Shown here in pieces: positions 43,516-53,201 of a stretch of DNA of 64,000 nucleotides. The DNA lies in the NCBI GenBank assembly GCA_028641055.1, contig CM054061.1, forward strand, positions 120,471,186-120,535,185. The letters run 5' to 3'. The DNA is from Alopecurus myosuroides (Eukaryota > Streptophyta > Magnoliopsida > Poales > Poaceae). Position numbers and translations under genes: made by a program. Numbering within the stretch: the first letter of the stretch is position 1; each line of letters starts with the position of its first letter. The notes below the pieces were generated by a model. The model ran no database searches, had not been told where the DNA came from, and was given only the letters and a program-made list of their open reading frames with translations.

Positions 43516-45423
43516 GCACCTGCACCATCGGAGGGGGGTGGACTTGTTAGCCTTGGCGTCTCGCCTGGAAACACTATGTACTTCTTTTTCCATAGAATGA
43601 ACTGGCGCTTGACATCTCCAAGTCTTCTCTCCCCTTCGGGTGTAGCTATGTCAATCTCCAGGTCCTCAAACGCTTGGACTATGTCTTCCACCGTGACACG
43701 AGCATAGCCATATGGAATGGGGTTGTTGTGATGGAGTGCTCCAGGTGTATAGGGTAAAGCACTGCCGGTAGCTACCTTCATGGAAATATTCCCCACGGGA
43801 TAATGCAGATCACATTCTTTCATCTCCTTTACATCATCCACGGGGTAGTGAGGCTCCGGTGCACGACTCTCGATCATCGGTGCATTAGCACCTGGAGTCG
43901 GGGCCTCCGTGGAAGCCACGCTGCTTCTCAGCTGATGCTGGCTTCCGAGATCCGCTGCATCTTCATGCGGCCCTGCAGCCGACGCTTTTTCTTTCTCAAG
44001 TATTCCCGCCACGATCTTCTTCGGCTCACTGACTTCCATTGCAAGATGCGACATTTGATCTGCAGCCCGGTCCGTACCTCTCTTACGGCTTCTGTAACAG
44101 TACGGGTCACCCTCCTGGGAAAACCCTACTTTCCACGGCAATCTGCCTTTGCCTCGTATATGTCCTCCGTGTTCAGGATTCCCGAGGGCATGGGTCAGTT
44201 GGTCTCTCTCTCTGTTGAACGTGAGCACGCCCTGTTGAGCTTTGGTCATTGCGTCAACAAGGTCTTTTGTGGGAGCAAACTTTTTCTGTCGGTGAACACA
44301 CTCCCCTGTCTCCGGGTCTAGCGATCCCCCATGCCCATACCACCACATTTTGGCTCTTTCGTCCCATCCCTCTGTACCTAGACGGATTCCTCTTGCCCTC
44401 AGGCCGTCCTCCATTGCCTGCCACTTAGGCGCTGAAACGCGGTATCCTCCTGGCCCCATAACATGATGGTACTGTTTCTTTTCCGCATTAGCCTTATTTT
44501 TTGCCGATATTTCCTTGAAATGCTCCGATTTATGTTGCGTCACAAATTCTGTCCAATCATCTCTCAGTTTCTCATGTTGTCCAGTGAAAATCGGAGTCTT
44601 GCCCTTGCTGACATATTCACGGAACAATTTTTTCTTGAAGTTCCGGAATGCTTCGGCCATCTTCTGAAAAGCGAACTCTTTGACTATCCTCCTCCTCTGA
44701 CGTCCACCCGGAACGTCCTCACCGAATTCATCTTTTTTGTTGTATTCCGGAGGTAGAATGAAATGTGCAATAAGCTTTCTAAACATAATCTTTTTCGTTC
44801 TCTTGTCGACATAAGTGAAACCAACACGTGCTTTCTTTGGCTCCTTCCATTCCTGGACGGTGATCGGGACGGTGTCTCTAACAATGACTCCGCATTGGTT
44901 GATAAACTTTGTGGTGTGCTGTAGGGGCTTGCCGATTTCACTGACTGATTCGATGGTATATGTTTCTCCATCTTTCATCGACTTGGATTTGCCACGCTTT
45001 GTCATACTAGATCCGGCCGAGGGCTAAAATAAGAAAGAGAGTCGCGCGCGTTAGTGCATATGTATTCACATTTTAGTAAGTTTGTATCACGAGAGTCCCA
45101 ATGTATATATATATATATACCTCGCCGGAGGTGGTTGTTCTTTGCAATTGGAGATCGTCGTTTGTCGACGGTTGACCTCCGTCATCAATGTCCATTCCTT
45201 CACCTCCTTGATCATCGACAATGTCCGTTCCTTCACCTGTTTCATCATCGACAATGTCTGTTCCTCCACGTTCTTGATCATCAAGGTTCAGATAAGAAGA
45301 GACTACATCGTCTTGTTGCTCATCTTCTGGGCCCGGCACATAAGGGTTCTGGTTGGCTATCATGCCGTATATAATACCTTCAGCCTCCTGATACGTATAC
45401 GGCAAAGCTCCATTGTCCGCCAT
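41442..45423 (-). CDS. CACTA ORF2 protein with Ulp1-like protease domain, intact
   Basis: Five minus-strand exons: 45423-45121, 45023-42355, 42262-42089, 41988-41878 and 41775-41442. All junctions are GT-AG and the total is 3,591 nt, giving 1,196 residues with no stop. The start MADNGALPYTYQEAEG leads an acidic exon. Exon 2 has a transposase-accessory region (VMGPGGYRVSAPKWQAMEDGL, GTEGWDERAKMWWYGHGGSLDPETGEC). It also has a repeat-rich proline segment with about seven PPPEEKQPSPPI-type units, and lysine/glutamate stretches. Exons 3-5 give a C48/Ulp1-like fold with FHWILLKID (His), LIFDSM (Asp), QPPGTGLCGYYVC (Gln and Cys). In this superfamily ORF2 partners TNP2; the protease-like domain's substrate is unknown. 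Intactness suggests recent function. Confidence 0.88.
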
Positions 45424-46067
45424 ATGTCACTCCTGCAGACATGCATATAGTAAAAATTAATTAAGTATATAGGAGACTTAGCAAATATTACACCCTCTTT
45501 CTCAAATTGTCCGCCATATGTCACTCCGGTGGAAGAACGATAACCACCGGAGGGGGAAAACCATACTTTAGAGGTGTGTCCAAAATTAGTTTCTCAAATG
45601 ACTTGGAGAACCCCATAGCTACGTTGCATTTGCTTTTCTGGTCATTTTGGTATATTACACTTAATATTCTGAATTTATTGAATTAAAACTTATTTTCATT
45701 ATTTTTTTGACTTAGGAATATTTAGGGTTAGTAGAATTAGCAAATATTAGTACAAATATATTTTTAGGGTTAGTAGACTTAGGGTTAGCACTTTGCAAAA
45801 AAAGAGTGCAGCCCAACTTTTGACTTAGGAATTTTTTTGACTTAGGATTTATTTTAACTTAGTAGGAAATTTTTTGACTTAGGAATTTTTTTGACTTAGG
45901 ATTTATTTTAACTTTGCAAAAAAAGAGTGCAGCCCAACTTTTTTTTTTTTGAGAATCCGAGTGCAGCCCAAGAGCGTTTTTTTTTCTCTCCCGCAGGCCG
46001 TGACGTCAGCGTCTCTGTTTCGTCTTCCTCCGGCGAGGGCCACGGCGCCACTCTCCTCTCTCCCCCG

Positions 46068-46290
46068 CGAGCACGGCCACGGCCACTCGGCCACGCACCA
46101 CGGCACGGCCACGGCCACGGGCACGGCCACGGCCACGGGCACGGCCACGGCCACGCACCACGGCACGGCCACGGCCACGGGCACGGCCACGGCCACGGCC
46201 ACGGGCACGGCCACGGCCACGACCACGGCCACGGCCACGGCACGGCCATGGCACGGGCATGGCCAAGCACGCACGCACGGGCACGGCCAA
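46068..46290. repeat. GGCCAC hexamer array
   Basis: About 220 bp of GGCCAC and GGGCAC hexamers, with interspersed CACCACGGCA units. Period six keeps several frames open on both strands, giving artefactual His-Gly, Ala-Val and Trp-Pro repeats. The reading frames of up to 204 codons here are not taken as genes. Confidence 0.9.
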
Positions 46291-46534
46291 ACCCTAAACA
46301 GATCCTCCGGCGGGGGCCACGGCCGTCGTCGTCGTTTCCGATCGTCGTGCATGGTCCTCCAGAGATCCTCAAGAACGCACGGGCGGGCACCTACCGGAGA
46401 CAGAATCGGCGAGGGCGGCGGGCAGCAACCGGAGACGTGAATCGGTGGGGGCGACGGGCAGCAACCGGAGACGGAATCGGCGAGGGCGGCGCGGAGAAGA
46501 CGAGATGTGTTTGGGAATTTTTGGGGGCAGAGAA

Positions 46535-46545
46535 TATATAGGGGC
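46535..46545 (-). promoter_or_regulatory. TATA-like box upstream of ORF2
   Basis: The minus strand reads CCTATATATTC just outside the internal subterminal-repeat array. It is 1.1 kb upstream of the ORF2 ATG, so a leader intron would be required. Confidence 0.4.
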
Positions 46546-46551
46546 AGCCTT

Positions 46552-46706
46552 TAGTCCCGGTTGGGGAGGCCCCCCCGCGGACCTTTAGTCGCGGTTCCTG
46601 TCCCCAACCGGGACTAAAGGGGTATTTTTTTCGCGGCGTTTTCGTTCCCGCGCGGAAAGAGCCTTTAGTCCCGGTTCGTGACAGGAACCGCGACTAAAGG
46701 TGGTTT
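46552..46706. repeat. Internal array of CACTA subterminal motifs
   Basis: CTTTAGTCCCGGTTGGGG, TTTAGTCGCGGTTCCTG, CCAACCGGGACTAAAGG and CCTTTAGTCCCGGTTCGTG are arranged as inverted pairs. These match the motifs at both transposon ends but lie in its middle. Confidence 0.88.
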
Positions 46707-46952
46707 TTCAAATACTTTTCCTTTTTCCAATCTTAAAGTACAAATAATATATCAGAAAATTTTGAAAAATAAAACTAATTCTTTTTAAAATCTTAAAAAT
46801 ACAAATAATATATCAGAAAATTCAGAAAAATAAAACTAATCATAAAGATTCACACACATCTTGAATATATATATAGATAAAAAAGGCAGTACATAATGGC
46901 TAGAGTGGATCTAAACCTAAACGGAGAGCATAGATGCATGATCTGATATCTG

Positions 46953-47497
46953 CTAGTCATACTCCTGCCTAGGCCTATAGTACATGTACTCGTAGTCGTC
47001 GTAGTCGCCGCCGCCGTCGTCGTCACTATCGTCTGACGGTGCTCTGCACTCCCTCGGAGGATCACGACTCCAGGACTGGGCCTGAGGGTACCGCAGGCGG
47101 GGGATATCGCCGGCCCTGATGTAGTCCATGACGCTCTGTAGAGTCCGGCCGGACCACCATAGCCGACGACCGGCCTCGTGAAAGTTCCCAGGAGGCAGGC
47201 CGTCCTCCTCATACCTGGCGAGCGCCCTCTCACGCCGATTGATGAAGAAGCATCCCAAGTATGCTGGTTATCGGGATGCCAACTGGGATTCCTCCGCTGC
47301 TCCGGCGTGAGCTCGTGATAGTAGTGGTTCGTGATGGCTGCCCGACGCGCCACACCTTGAGGAAGAGGAGGGACCGGCACTCCTCCGGCGCTCAGCATCC
47401 AACCGGCGGGAACGTTGTAGCCGCACGGGCAGGGGTAGTTCGAGGCGGAAAGTGCCTCCGCCTGGATGAATGTTCGAGTGGGTACGGTAGAAGCCAT
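46953..47497 (-). pseudogene. Accessory gene of unknown function, one frameshift
   Basis: ATG at 47497 begins MASTVPTRTFIQAEALSASN, then PCPCGYNVPAGWMLSAGGVPVPPLP and ELTPEQRRNPSWHPDNQHTWD. At about 47255 a single-base loss shifts the frame. The other frame continues naturally with FFINRRERALARYEEDGLPPGNF, WWSGRTLQSVMDYIRAGDIPRLRYP and an acidic, tyrosine-rich tail to 46953. Combined length would be about 180 residues. A TATA-like stretch on the minus strand (47560-47551) lies about 55 bp upstream. I recall similar uncharacterised grass proteins but no function. It sits between internal subterminal-repeat arrays, so it travels with the CACTA. Confidence 0.72.
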
Positions 47498-47550
47498 GAG
47501 AGAGAGTGGTGAGTTTGTATGTGTTTATGCCAATGGTGTGGCAATGCATA

Positions 47551-47560
47551 CATATATATA
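47551..47560 (-). promoter_or_regulatory. TATA-like box of the unknown accessory gene
   Basis: The minus strand reads TATATATATG, about 55 bp upstream of the ATG at 47497. Confidence 0.45.
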
Positions 47561-47574
47561 GCGAGAAGAAAACA

Positions 47575-47620
47575 TCCCTTTAGTCCCGGTTGGGGACACC
47601 AACCGGGACTAAATGGGTTA
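47575..47620. repeat. Internal inverted pair of subterminal motifs
   Basis: TTTAGTCCCGGTTGGGG and CCAACCGGGACTAAA form a near-perfect hairpin directly upstream of the accessory gene promoter. It is the same motif as at the element ends. Confidence 0.85.
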
Positions 47621-47654
47621 GGGTTTCGTTTGGACCAATCAGATAGAATCACAC

Positions 47655-47790
47655 GGATCGTGTGTTTCTTTAAAGCGCTTGTGAGTCGTTGGATCCGGGG
47701 TGTGTTTCTTTCGAGCTGTTGTGAGCCGTTCGATCAGGGCTACGGTGTGTTTCTTTCGAGCTGTTGTGAGCCGTTGGATGAGGTGGTTTC
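47655..47790 (+). repeat. Three tandem copies of a 40-45 bp unit
   Basis: GTGTGTTTCTTTCGAGCTGTTGTGAGCCGTTGGAT and two variants occur at about 47660, 47700 and 47745. They lie between the divergently transcribed accessory genes. Confidence 0.8.
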
Positions 47791-47869
47791 TTAACCGTTG
47801 GATCAAAACCCTAGCACAACACTTTGTGAGCCAGAGGACCCTATATATAGCCCACCTTCATACACCGGT

Positions 47870-48171
47870 CAGTTCATCGAGCAAATACAAAACATCCGGA
47901 TTCGCCATCATACGTCCTGTCGTGCATTTGGTATGCATATTGCACCCAGTAGCCACGGTGGGGCTGTATGATGGCGATACCGATTGTTTTGTTCTACATC
48001 CCCCTTTAAGGTTTGATACATCATATATTCAGTTTATCGAGCAAGTACAAAACATCCGGTTTCGCCATCATACGTCCTACCGTGCATTTGGTATGCATAT
48101 TGCACCGAGTAGCCACGGTAGGGCTGTATGATGGTGATACCGATTGTTTTGTTCTACACCCCCCCCTTTAA
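47870..48171 (+). repeat. Two tandem units with 160-bp period upstream of the AP2-like gene
   Basis: Units at 47870-48012 and 48030-48171 share GTACAAAACATCCGG, CATCATACGTCC, GCATTTGGTATGCATATTGCACC and GATACCGATTGTTTTGTTCTAC. Each contains the inverted pair CGCCATCATAC ... GTATGATGGCG (perfect in unit 1, one mismatch in unit 2). They lie 200-500 bp before the AP2-like ATG. Confidence 0.88.
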
Positions 48172-48317
48172 CACATCCATCCATGCTATGGGTCAGTGTT
48201 CACTTTGAGCTCGGTTAGTAATGTGCAACTATTTGCTTCGTTCTGTTAGGGTGGCGCGTGGCGCGGGAGTTGCGACGCGTGGCACGGGAGTTGTGACGCG
48301 TGGCCAGGAGGGCGCGG

Positions 48318-48323
48318 TATAAA
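48318..48323 (+). promoter_or_regulatory. TATA box of the AP2-like gene
   Basis: TATAAA in GC-rich context, 54 bp upstream of the first base after the leader at the ATG (48377). An additional TATATATA lies at 47842-47849, before the 160-bp tandem units. Confidence 0.65.
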
Positions 48324-48376
48324 CTGTCGCGCCTCGAGCGCGTCTTCTCCTCTCCACGCACCGTCGCGCTTCCACC

Positions 48377-49027
48377 ATGCCTCCGAGGAGGAACAGCACC
48401 ACCGGCTTTCGCGGCGTCCGAGCACGGCAGAACGGAATGTTCAGCGCTGATATCCGCTGGGGGGACGACCGCATCCCCCTCGGCTCCTTTGCGACGGCGG
48501 CGGAGGCCGCCCGCGCCTGGGACGCGGCGGCCTGGCGCCTCAACCGCCCGCGTTCGCTGATGAACTTCAACGACTGCCACACCGTCTGGGAAGCGGAGGC
48601 CAGGGCGCCGAAGCCGCAGATCGTCACTGCCGCTGAGCACCTCCACCTCCGTCACCGCGCGTTTCAGGGCCTAGTCGACGCCAGGGAAGAACGCGTCGTC
48701 CGCGAGTATTACCGGAACAACCCGGGGGAGGAGAACGCCGACGAGGAGCTCTGGCAGACCCGCGCGGCTGAGCGGGCGGAGCGCCGCCTCGAACGCCACC
48801 TCACGTTAGATGCCGCTCGGGAGGCGAGGACGAGGGCGCTGCAAGAGCTTCGTCGGGCCGACCGCGCCGGCGAAGTCTGGGCCTCCGACGATCCGAGGTG
48901 GGGGCCTATCTCGGACATACCATCATACACCTCCGACGACGACGAGGAGGTCACCGACGAGTTCGCCGACGTCGATGTCCCGGAGGAGGTCACCGACGAG
49001 TTCCCCGACGATGACGAGGAGGAGTAG
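48377..49027 (+). CDS. AP2/ERF-like DNA-binding protein carried by the CACTA
   Basis: An intact single-exon frame of 216 residues. The start (CACCATGCC) follows a TATA box at 48318 with no earlier ATG. Residues about 9-64 form an AP2/ERF-type domain: TGFRGVRARQNGMFSADIRWGDDRIPLGSFATAAEAARAWDAAAWRLNRP, with the GVR strand, the IR and LG.F.TA.EAA.A.D.AA helix positions conserved and a following MNF. The middle is charged and helical (EERVVREYYRNNPGEE, ERRLERHLTLDAAREART). The tail is acidic with two copies of EEVTDEF and could act in transcriptional activation. AATAAA signals lie at 49050 and about 49110. The family binds GCC-box-like DNA; the target is unknown here. It lies inside the CACTA on the opposite strand from the transposition genes. 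Confidence 0.85.
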   Translation: MPPRRNSTTGFRGVRARQNGMFSADIRWGDDRIPLGSFATAAEAARAWDAAAWRLNRPRSLMNFNDCHTVWEAEARAPKPQIVTAAEHLHLRHRAFQGLVDAREERVVREYYRNNPGEENADEELWQTRAAERAERRLERHLTLDAAREARTRALQELRRADRAGEVWASDDPRWGPISDIPSYTSDDDEEVTDEFADVDVPEEVTDEFPDDDEEE

Positions 49028-49049
49028 TGTTCGTATGTTCTCTCTTTTT

Positions 49050-49055
49050 AATAAA
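49050..49055 (+). terminator. Polyadenylation signal of the AP2-like gene
   Basis: AATAAA 23 bp after the stop codon, with a second AATAAA about 60 bp further on. Confidence 0.55.
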
Positions 49056-49303
49056 ATAATTTGTATTCCGGCGACACTGCGGCGCGCTAGCGCGTCTGTT
49101 TTCTGTTTTTAATAAAAGTTATGAAATCAGATATTTTATCTCACAAGGTTTTGAGACATTTAAGTAACTTTCTGTTTTCCATACTTTCCACTCGTTTTCT
49201 CAAATATTTTGCAAAGGATCGGAGTTAGTCTTAAACACATCAGAGATAATATAATTCACATGATCCATTCAAAAAAGTTTGGTACACAATAAATTATTAC
49301 ACA

Positions 49304-52300
49304 TCAATTCTTCCCTTGTGTCCCTGCTTTCTTACGATCTGGCCGTATCCATGGAGCATCCTCATCATTTAACTTAATGCTTGGGTCATGTTGACTTTGA
49401 AGGGCGGAATTTCACCAAACATATTATAATCTTCTGACATGTCTATCTTGTCCTCCACTCCCACGATGTTTCTTTTCCCTGGAAGAACAATGTGGCGCTT
49501 TGGATCCTCACATGATGTACTGATCGTTTTCTTATCTTTCTGTTTCCTCGGTTTGCTACTCATGTCCTTCAAATAGAAAACCTGAGCGACATCTTTGGCT
49601 AGGACGAATGGTTCGTCAAGGTAACCAAGATTGTCGAAATCCACCATTGTCATTCCGTATTGCTCGTCCACCTTTACCCCACCTCCTGTTAGCTTGAACC
49701 ATTTGCACCGGAACAAAGGGACCTTAAAGGAGGGTCCATAGTCAAGTTCCCATATCTCCTCTATGTAACCATAATATGTGACCTTTTGCCCAATCTCGGT
49801 TGCTGCATCAAAGCGGACACCACTGTTTTGGTTGGTGCTCTTTTTATCTTGGGAGATCGTGTAAAATGTATTCCCATTAATCTCGTACCATTGGAAAGTC
49901 GTTATAGTCGAAGATGGTGTCTTGGCCAACATGTACAGCTGATCTCCAACATCATTGTCATTCATTAAATGTTTTCGCAACCAACTGCCGAAAGTCTCCA
50001 TGTGGGCCTTTCTAATCCATGATTCAGGCTTCCCCGGGTTGTTCGAGCGTAAAATATTCTTGTGTTGCTCGAAGTACGGAGCCACCAAGCTCGAATTTTG
50101 CAGAACTATGTAGTGTGCTTCAGTCATAGAATGACCGTCCATACATATCGTTGATTTCCTTCCGATCGTGCCTCTTCCACTTAGTATCCCCTCGTGCCGC
50201 GATTGAGGAATACCAATCGGCTTAAGGTCAGGAACATAGTCAATACAGAACTCAATTACCTCCTCATTTCCATAGCCCTTTACGATGCTTCCTTCTGGCC
50301 TAGCACGGTTACGAACATATTTCTTTAATACTCCCATAAACCTCTCGAAGGGGAACATATTGTGTAGAAATACAGGACCGAGAATGGAAATCTCTTCGAC
50401 TAGGTGGACCAGGAGGTGCGTCATAATATTGAAGAAGGATGGTGGAAACAGCAACTCGAAACTGACAAGACATTGGACCACATCGTTCTGTAACCGTGGT
50501 AGATCTTCTGGACTGATTACCTTCTGAGAGATTGCATTGAGGAATGCACACAGCTTCACAATGGCTACTCGAACATTTTCCTGTAGGAGGCCCCTCAAAG
50601 CAATCGGAAGCAATTGCGTCATAATCACGTGGCAGTCGTGAGACTTCAGGTTTTGGAACTTTTTGTCCGCCATGTTTATTATTCCCTTTATATTCGACGA
50701 GAAGCCAGACGGGACCTTCATACTGCTCAGGCATTCAAAAAAAATGACCTTCTCTTCTTTCGTAAGAGCGTAGGTGGCACGACCTTGAAACCATTCCGGA
50801 TGCCGGTCATCTGGGTCTTTCAAAAGTTGCTGATCCCGCCGTGCTTCCTTTGTATCCTTTGTCTTCCCATACACGCCCAAGAAGCTTAGCAGGTTCACGC
50901 AAACATTCTTCGTAACATGCACCACGTCGATTGCAGAGCGGACATCTAGGACTTTCCAATACTGTAGCTCCCAAAATATCGATTTCTTTTTCCACATGGG
51001 TACGTGCCCGTCAACTCCCTGTGGAACTGATTGTCCGCCAGGACCCTTTCCAAAGATGACATTCAAATCCTTGACCATATCAAATATCTCAGCTCCAGTA
51101 CGTTCCGCAGGCTTCGGCCGGTGATCTGCCTTGCCATTGAAATGCTTGCCTTTCTTTCTTACGTTATGATTTCGGGGAAGAAATCGACGATGACCCAGGT
51201 ACACGTTCTTCCTACAATTATCCAAAAATACACTTTCAGTCTCATGTAAGCAGTGCGTGCATGCTTTGTATCCCTTATTTGACTGTCCCGAAAGGTTACT
51301 GAGAGCAGGCCAATCGTTGATGGTTACAAAAAGCAACGCTCGTAGGTTAAATTCCTCTTCTTTGTGCTCATCCCACACAGGTACACCAGGTCTGCCCCAC
51401 AATTGTAAAAGTTCATCAACTAATGGCCTTAGGTACACATCGATGTCGTTGCCGGGTTGCTTCGGACCTTGGATGAGTTCTGGCATCATAATGAACTTCC
51501 GCTTCATGCACAACCAAGGAGGAAGGTTGTAGATGCATAGAGTCACGGGCCAGGTGCTATGGCTGGAGCTCTGCTCGCCAAAAGGATTCATGCCATCAGT
51601 ACTTAGACCAAATCTTATGTTCCTTGCGTCAGCTGTAAAATCTTTGAACTCTCTGTCGATCTTTCTCCATTGCGTTCCATCAGCGGGGTGTCTCAACTCC
51701 CCGTCGGACTTACGGTCCTCTTTGTGCCATCACAACAACTTGGCATGCTCTTTGTTCATGAACAGGCGTTTCAGCCGAGGTATTATAGGAGCATACCACA
51801 TCACCTTGGCGGGAACCCTCTTCCTGGGTTTCTCGCCCTCAACATCGTCACCAGGGTCATCGCCTCTGATCTTATAACGCAATGCAATGCATACAGGGCA
51901 TTCATTCAAATCCCCGTATGCACCGCGGTAGAGGACGCAGTCGTTAATGCATGCATGTATCTTCAGAATCTCTAAACCTAGAGGGCACACAACCTTCTTT
52001 GCTTCGTACGTACTGGCGGGCAACTCGTTATTCTTCGGAAACATATTCTTCAACATTTTCAGCAAATTTTCAAATGATGAGTCAGCTACACCTTCCCGTG
52101 CCTTCCATTTCAGCAAATCCAGTGTGCAGCACAGCTTTTTCAGACTATTGTCGCATCCTGGGTACAGCGACTTCGTGTGATCCTCTAACATGCGATCCAA
52201 ATTCTCCCTCTCCTTGTCAGTTTCGCAGCGTCTCCGTGCATCAGCAATGGTCCGACCAAGATCATCAGCGGGCTCATCATGTGCCTCTTCTTCACCTTCA

Positions 52301-52638
52301 CCAAACCCTTCCCCACCTTCAGCATCATCCTCCATGAAGGTATCACCGAAAGCGTCATGATAGTTGAAATCGATATCATCCTCTTCTTCATCTTCTTCCA
52401 TTCTAACCCCTCTTTCTCCATGCTTGGTCCAACAATTATAGCTTGGCATGAAACCGTGCCGAAGCAGGTGCATGTGAACGACTCTTGAGGAGGAGTGACC
52501 CTTCTCATTCTTACATTCAGCACATGGACAGATAATAAAACCTCGCTGCTTGTTCGCATTTGCCACTACGAGGAAATCTTTCAAACCCGTAGTGAACTCG
52601 CCGGAGAGTCGGTTACCGTACATCCATTGCCGATTCAT
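49304..52638 (-). pseudogene. TNP2 transposase of the CACTA, two lesions
   Basis: Minus-strand frame from ATG at 52638 (MNRQWMYGNRLSGEF). Order: transposase-associated domain with CPCAECKNEKGHS, an acidic linker, KIHACINDCVLYRG and CPVC motif, Transposase_21 core (FGEQSSSHSTWPVTLCIYNLPPW, WPALSNLSGQSNKGYKACTHC, IDVVHVTKNVCVNLLSFLGVYG), a DUF4218-like block (LLPIALRGLL, MTHLLVHLVEEI) and a DUF4216-like block (YYGYIEEIWELDYG). A single TGA at 51732-51730 stands where the related copy at 58-61 kb has arginine (AKLL-R-WHKE); CGA to TGA by CpG decay explains it. A one-base loss near 49380 shifts the last 25 or so residues, which remain readable to 49304. Otherwise the gene is uninterrupted. TNP2 would cut and join the transposon ends. 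Confidence 0.88.
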
Positions 52639-52947
52639 CTTCATTATTATTATATAAAGTATATAATTAACCATCATGCATTTGTTAAACTAACTAGCTG
52701 GAAATAATACAAATCATGAAAGGGTTCAAGTTGCTAACCGCGACCGCGGAGGTAAAATAAATGAAAACGCTCAAGTGCGGCTCGGACACTTAATATCATG
52801 TGTGTTTCATGCTATCGGGCATTTCATCGAACACCTAGTGTGCATAGTAGGAACCAAAAGCATACCCACCACCCCTTGTGAATGTTGTGAGCAGAAGTGA
52901 CACCAAATGTGGCTAAGTGCAGCGAGCTGAGTTCTATATATAGGGAT
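52639..52947 (-). promoter_or_regulatory. Leader and TATA box of TNP2
   Basis: The minus strand reads TATATATAG at 52943-52935, next to the right subterminal repeats. About 300 bp of non-coding leader separates it from the ATG, so a leader intron is possible. Confidence 0.45.
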
Positions 52948-53201
52948 GGGCCTTTAGTCCCGGTTCACCTGGACAACCGCGGCTAAAGGCCGTGGGGCCA
53001 GACCGATGACCTATTAGCCCCGGTTGGTCTGGACAACCGGGACTAAAGCCCCTCCCCTCCGACAGCTGTGGACCGAGCGCGCTGGGCCCAGACTATTGGT
53101 CGCGGGTCTCGTCCCGAACCGCGACTAAAGACCCCTATGGTCGCGGGCCGATTATTTTGGGGACTAATGGGGGCGTACCGAAGGCCTATTTTCTACCAGT
53201 G
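52948..53201. repeat. Right terminal and subterminal repeats of the CACTA
   Basis: Copies of TTTAGTCCCGGTT, AACCGGGACTAAAG, TTGGTCGCGGG and AACCGCGACTAAAG precede the terminal repeat that ends TTCTACCAGTG at 53201. Confidence 0.9.

Larger units (their letters stand above)
45424..46551. other. Upstream region of the ORF2 gene with simple repeats
   Basis: Holds direct repeats of GACTTAGGA(A)TTTTTTTGACTTAGG (45680-45910) and a duplicated AAAAAAAGAGTGCAGCCCAAC (about 45798 and 45918). The hexamer array and a minus-strand TATA-like box follow. It is probably the promoter and leader of the ORF2 gene. Confidence 0.6.
40938..53201 (-). mobile_element. CACTA transposon, 12.3 kb, carrying accessory genes
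   Basis: Terminal inverted repeats CACTGGTACAAAATAGGCCT (left) and the complement CACTGGTAGAAAATAGGCCT (right) differ at one base. The 3-bp flank GAG (40935-40937 and 53202-53204) is the target duplication. Subterminal TTTAGTCCCGGTT/AACCGGGACTAAA repeats crowd both ends. Contents: the ORF2 gene (41442-45423, minus), a frameshifted accessory gene (46953-47497, minus), an AP2/ERF-like gene (48377-49027, plus) and TNP2 transposase (49304-52638, minus). Matched ends and an exact target duplication indicate a complete insertion. Confidence 0.93.

Noticed and set aside
42487..44756. Plus-strand open frames opposite the ORF2 gene
   Set aside because: They are shadows of the long minus-strand exon, which has verified splice phases and domain content.
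45903..46541. Long His-Gly, Ala-Val or Trp-Pro repeat proteins on both strands
   Set aside because: They are products of a GGCCAC hexamer array, which leaves several frames open at once. No conserved domain or start context.
47870..48171. CRISPR-like or satellite array
   Set aside because: Only two units with 160-bp period in a plant promoter setting. No short repeats with regular spacers.
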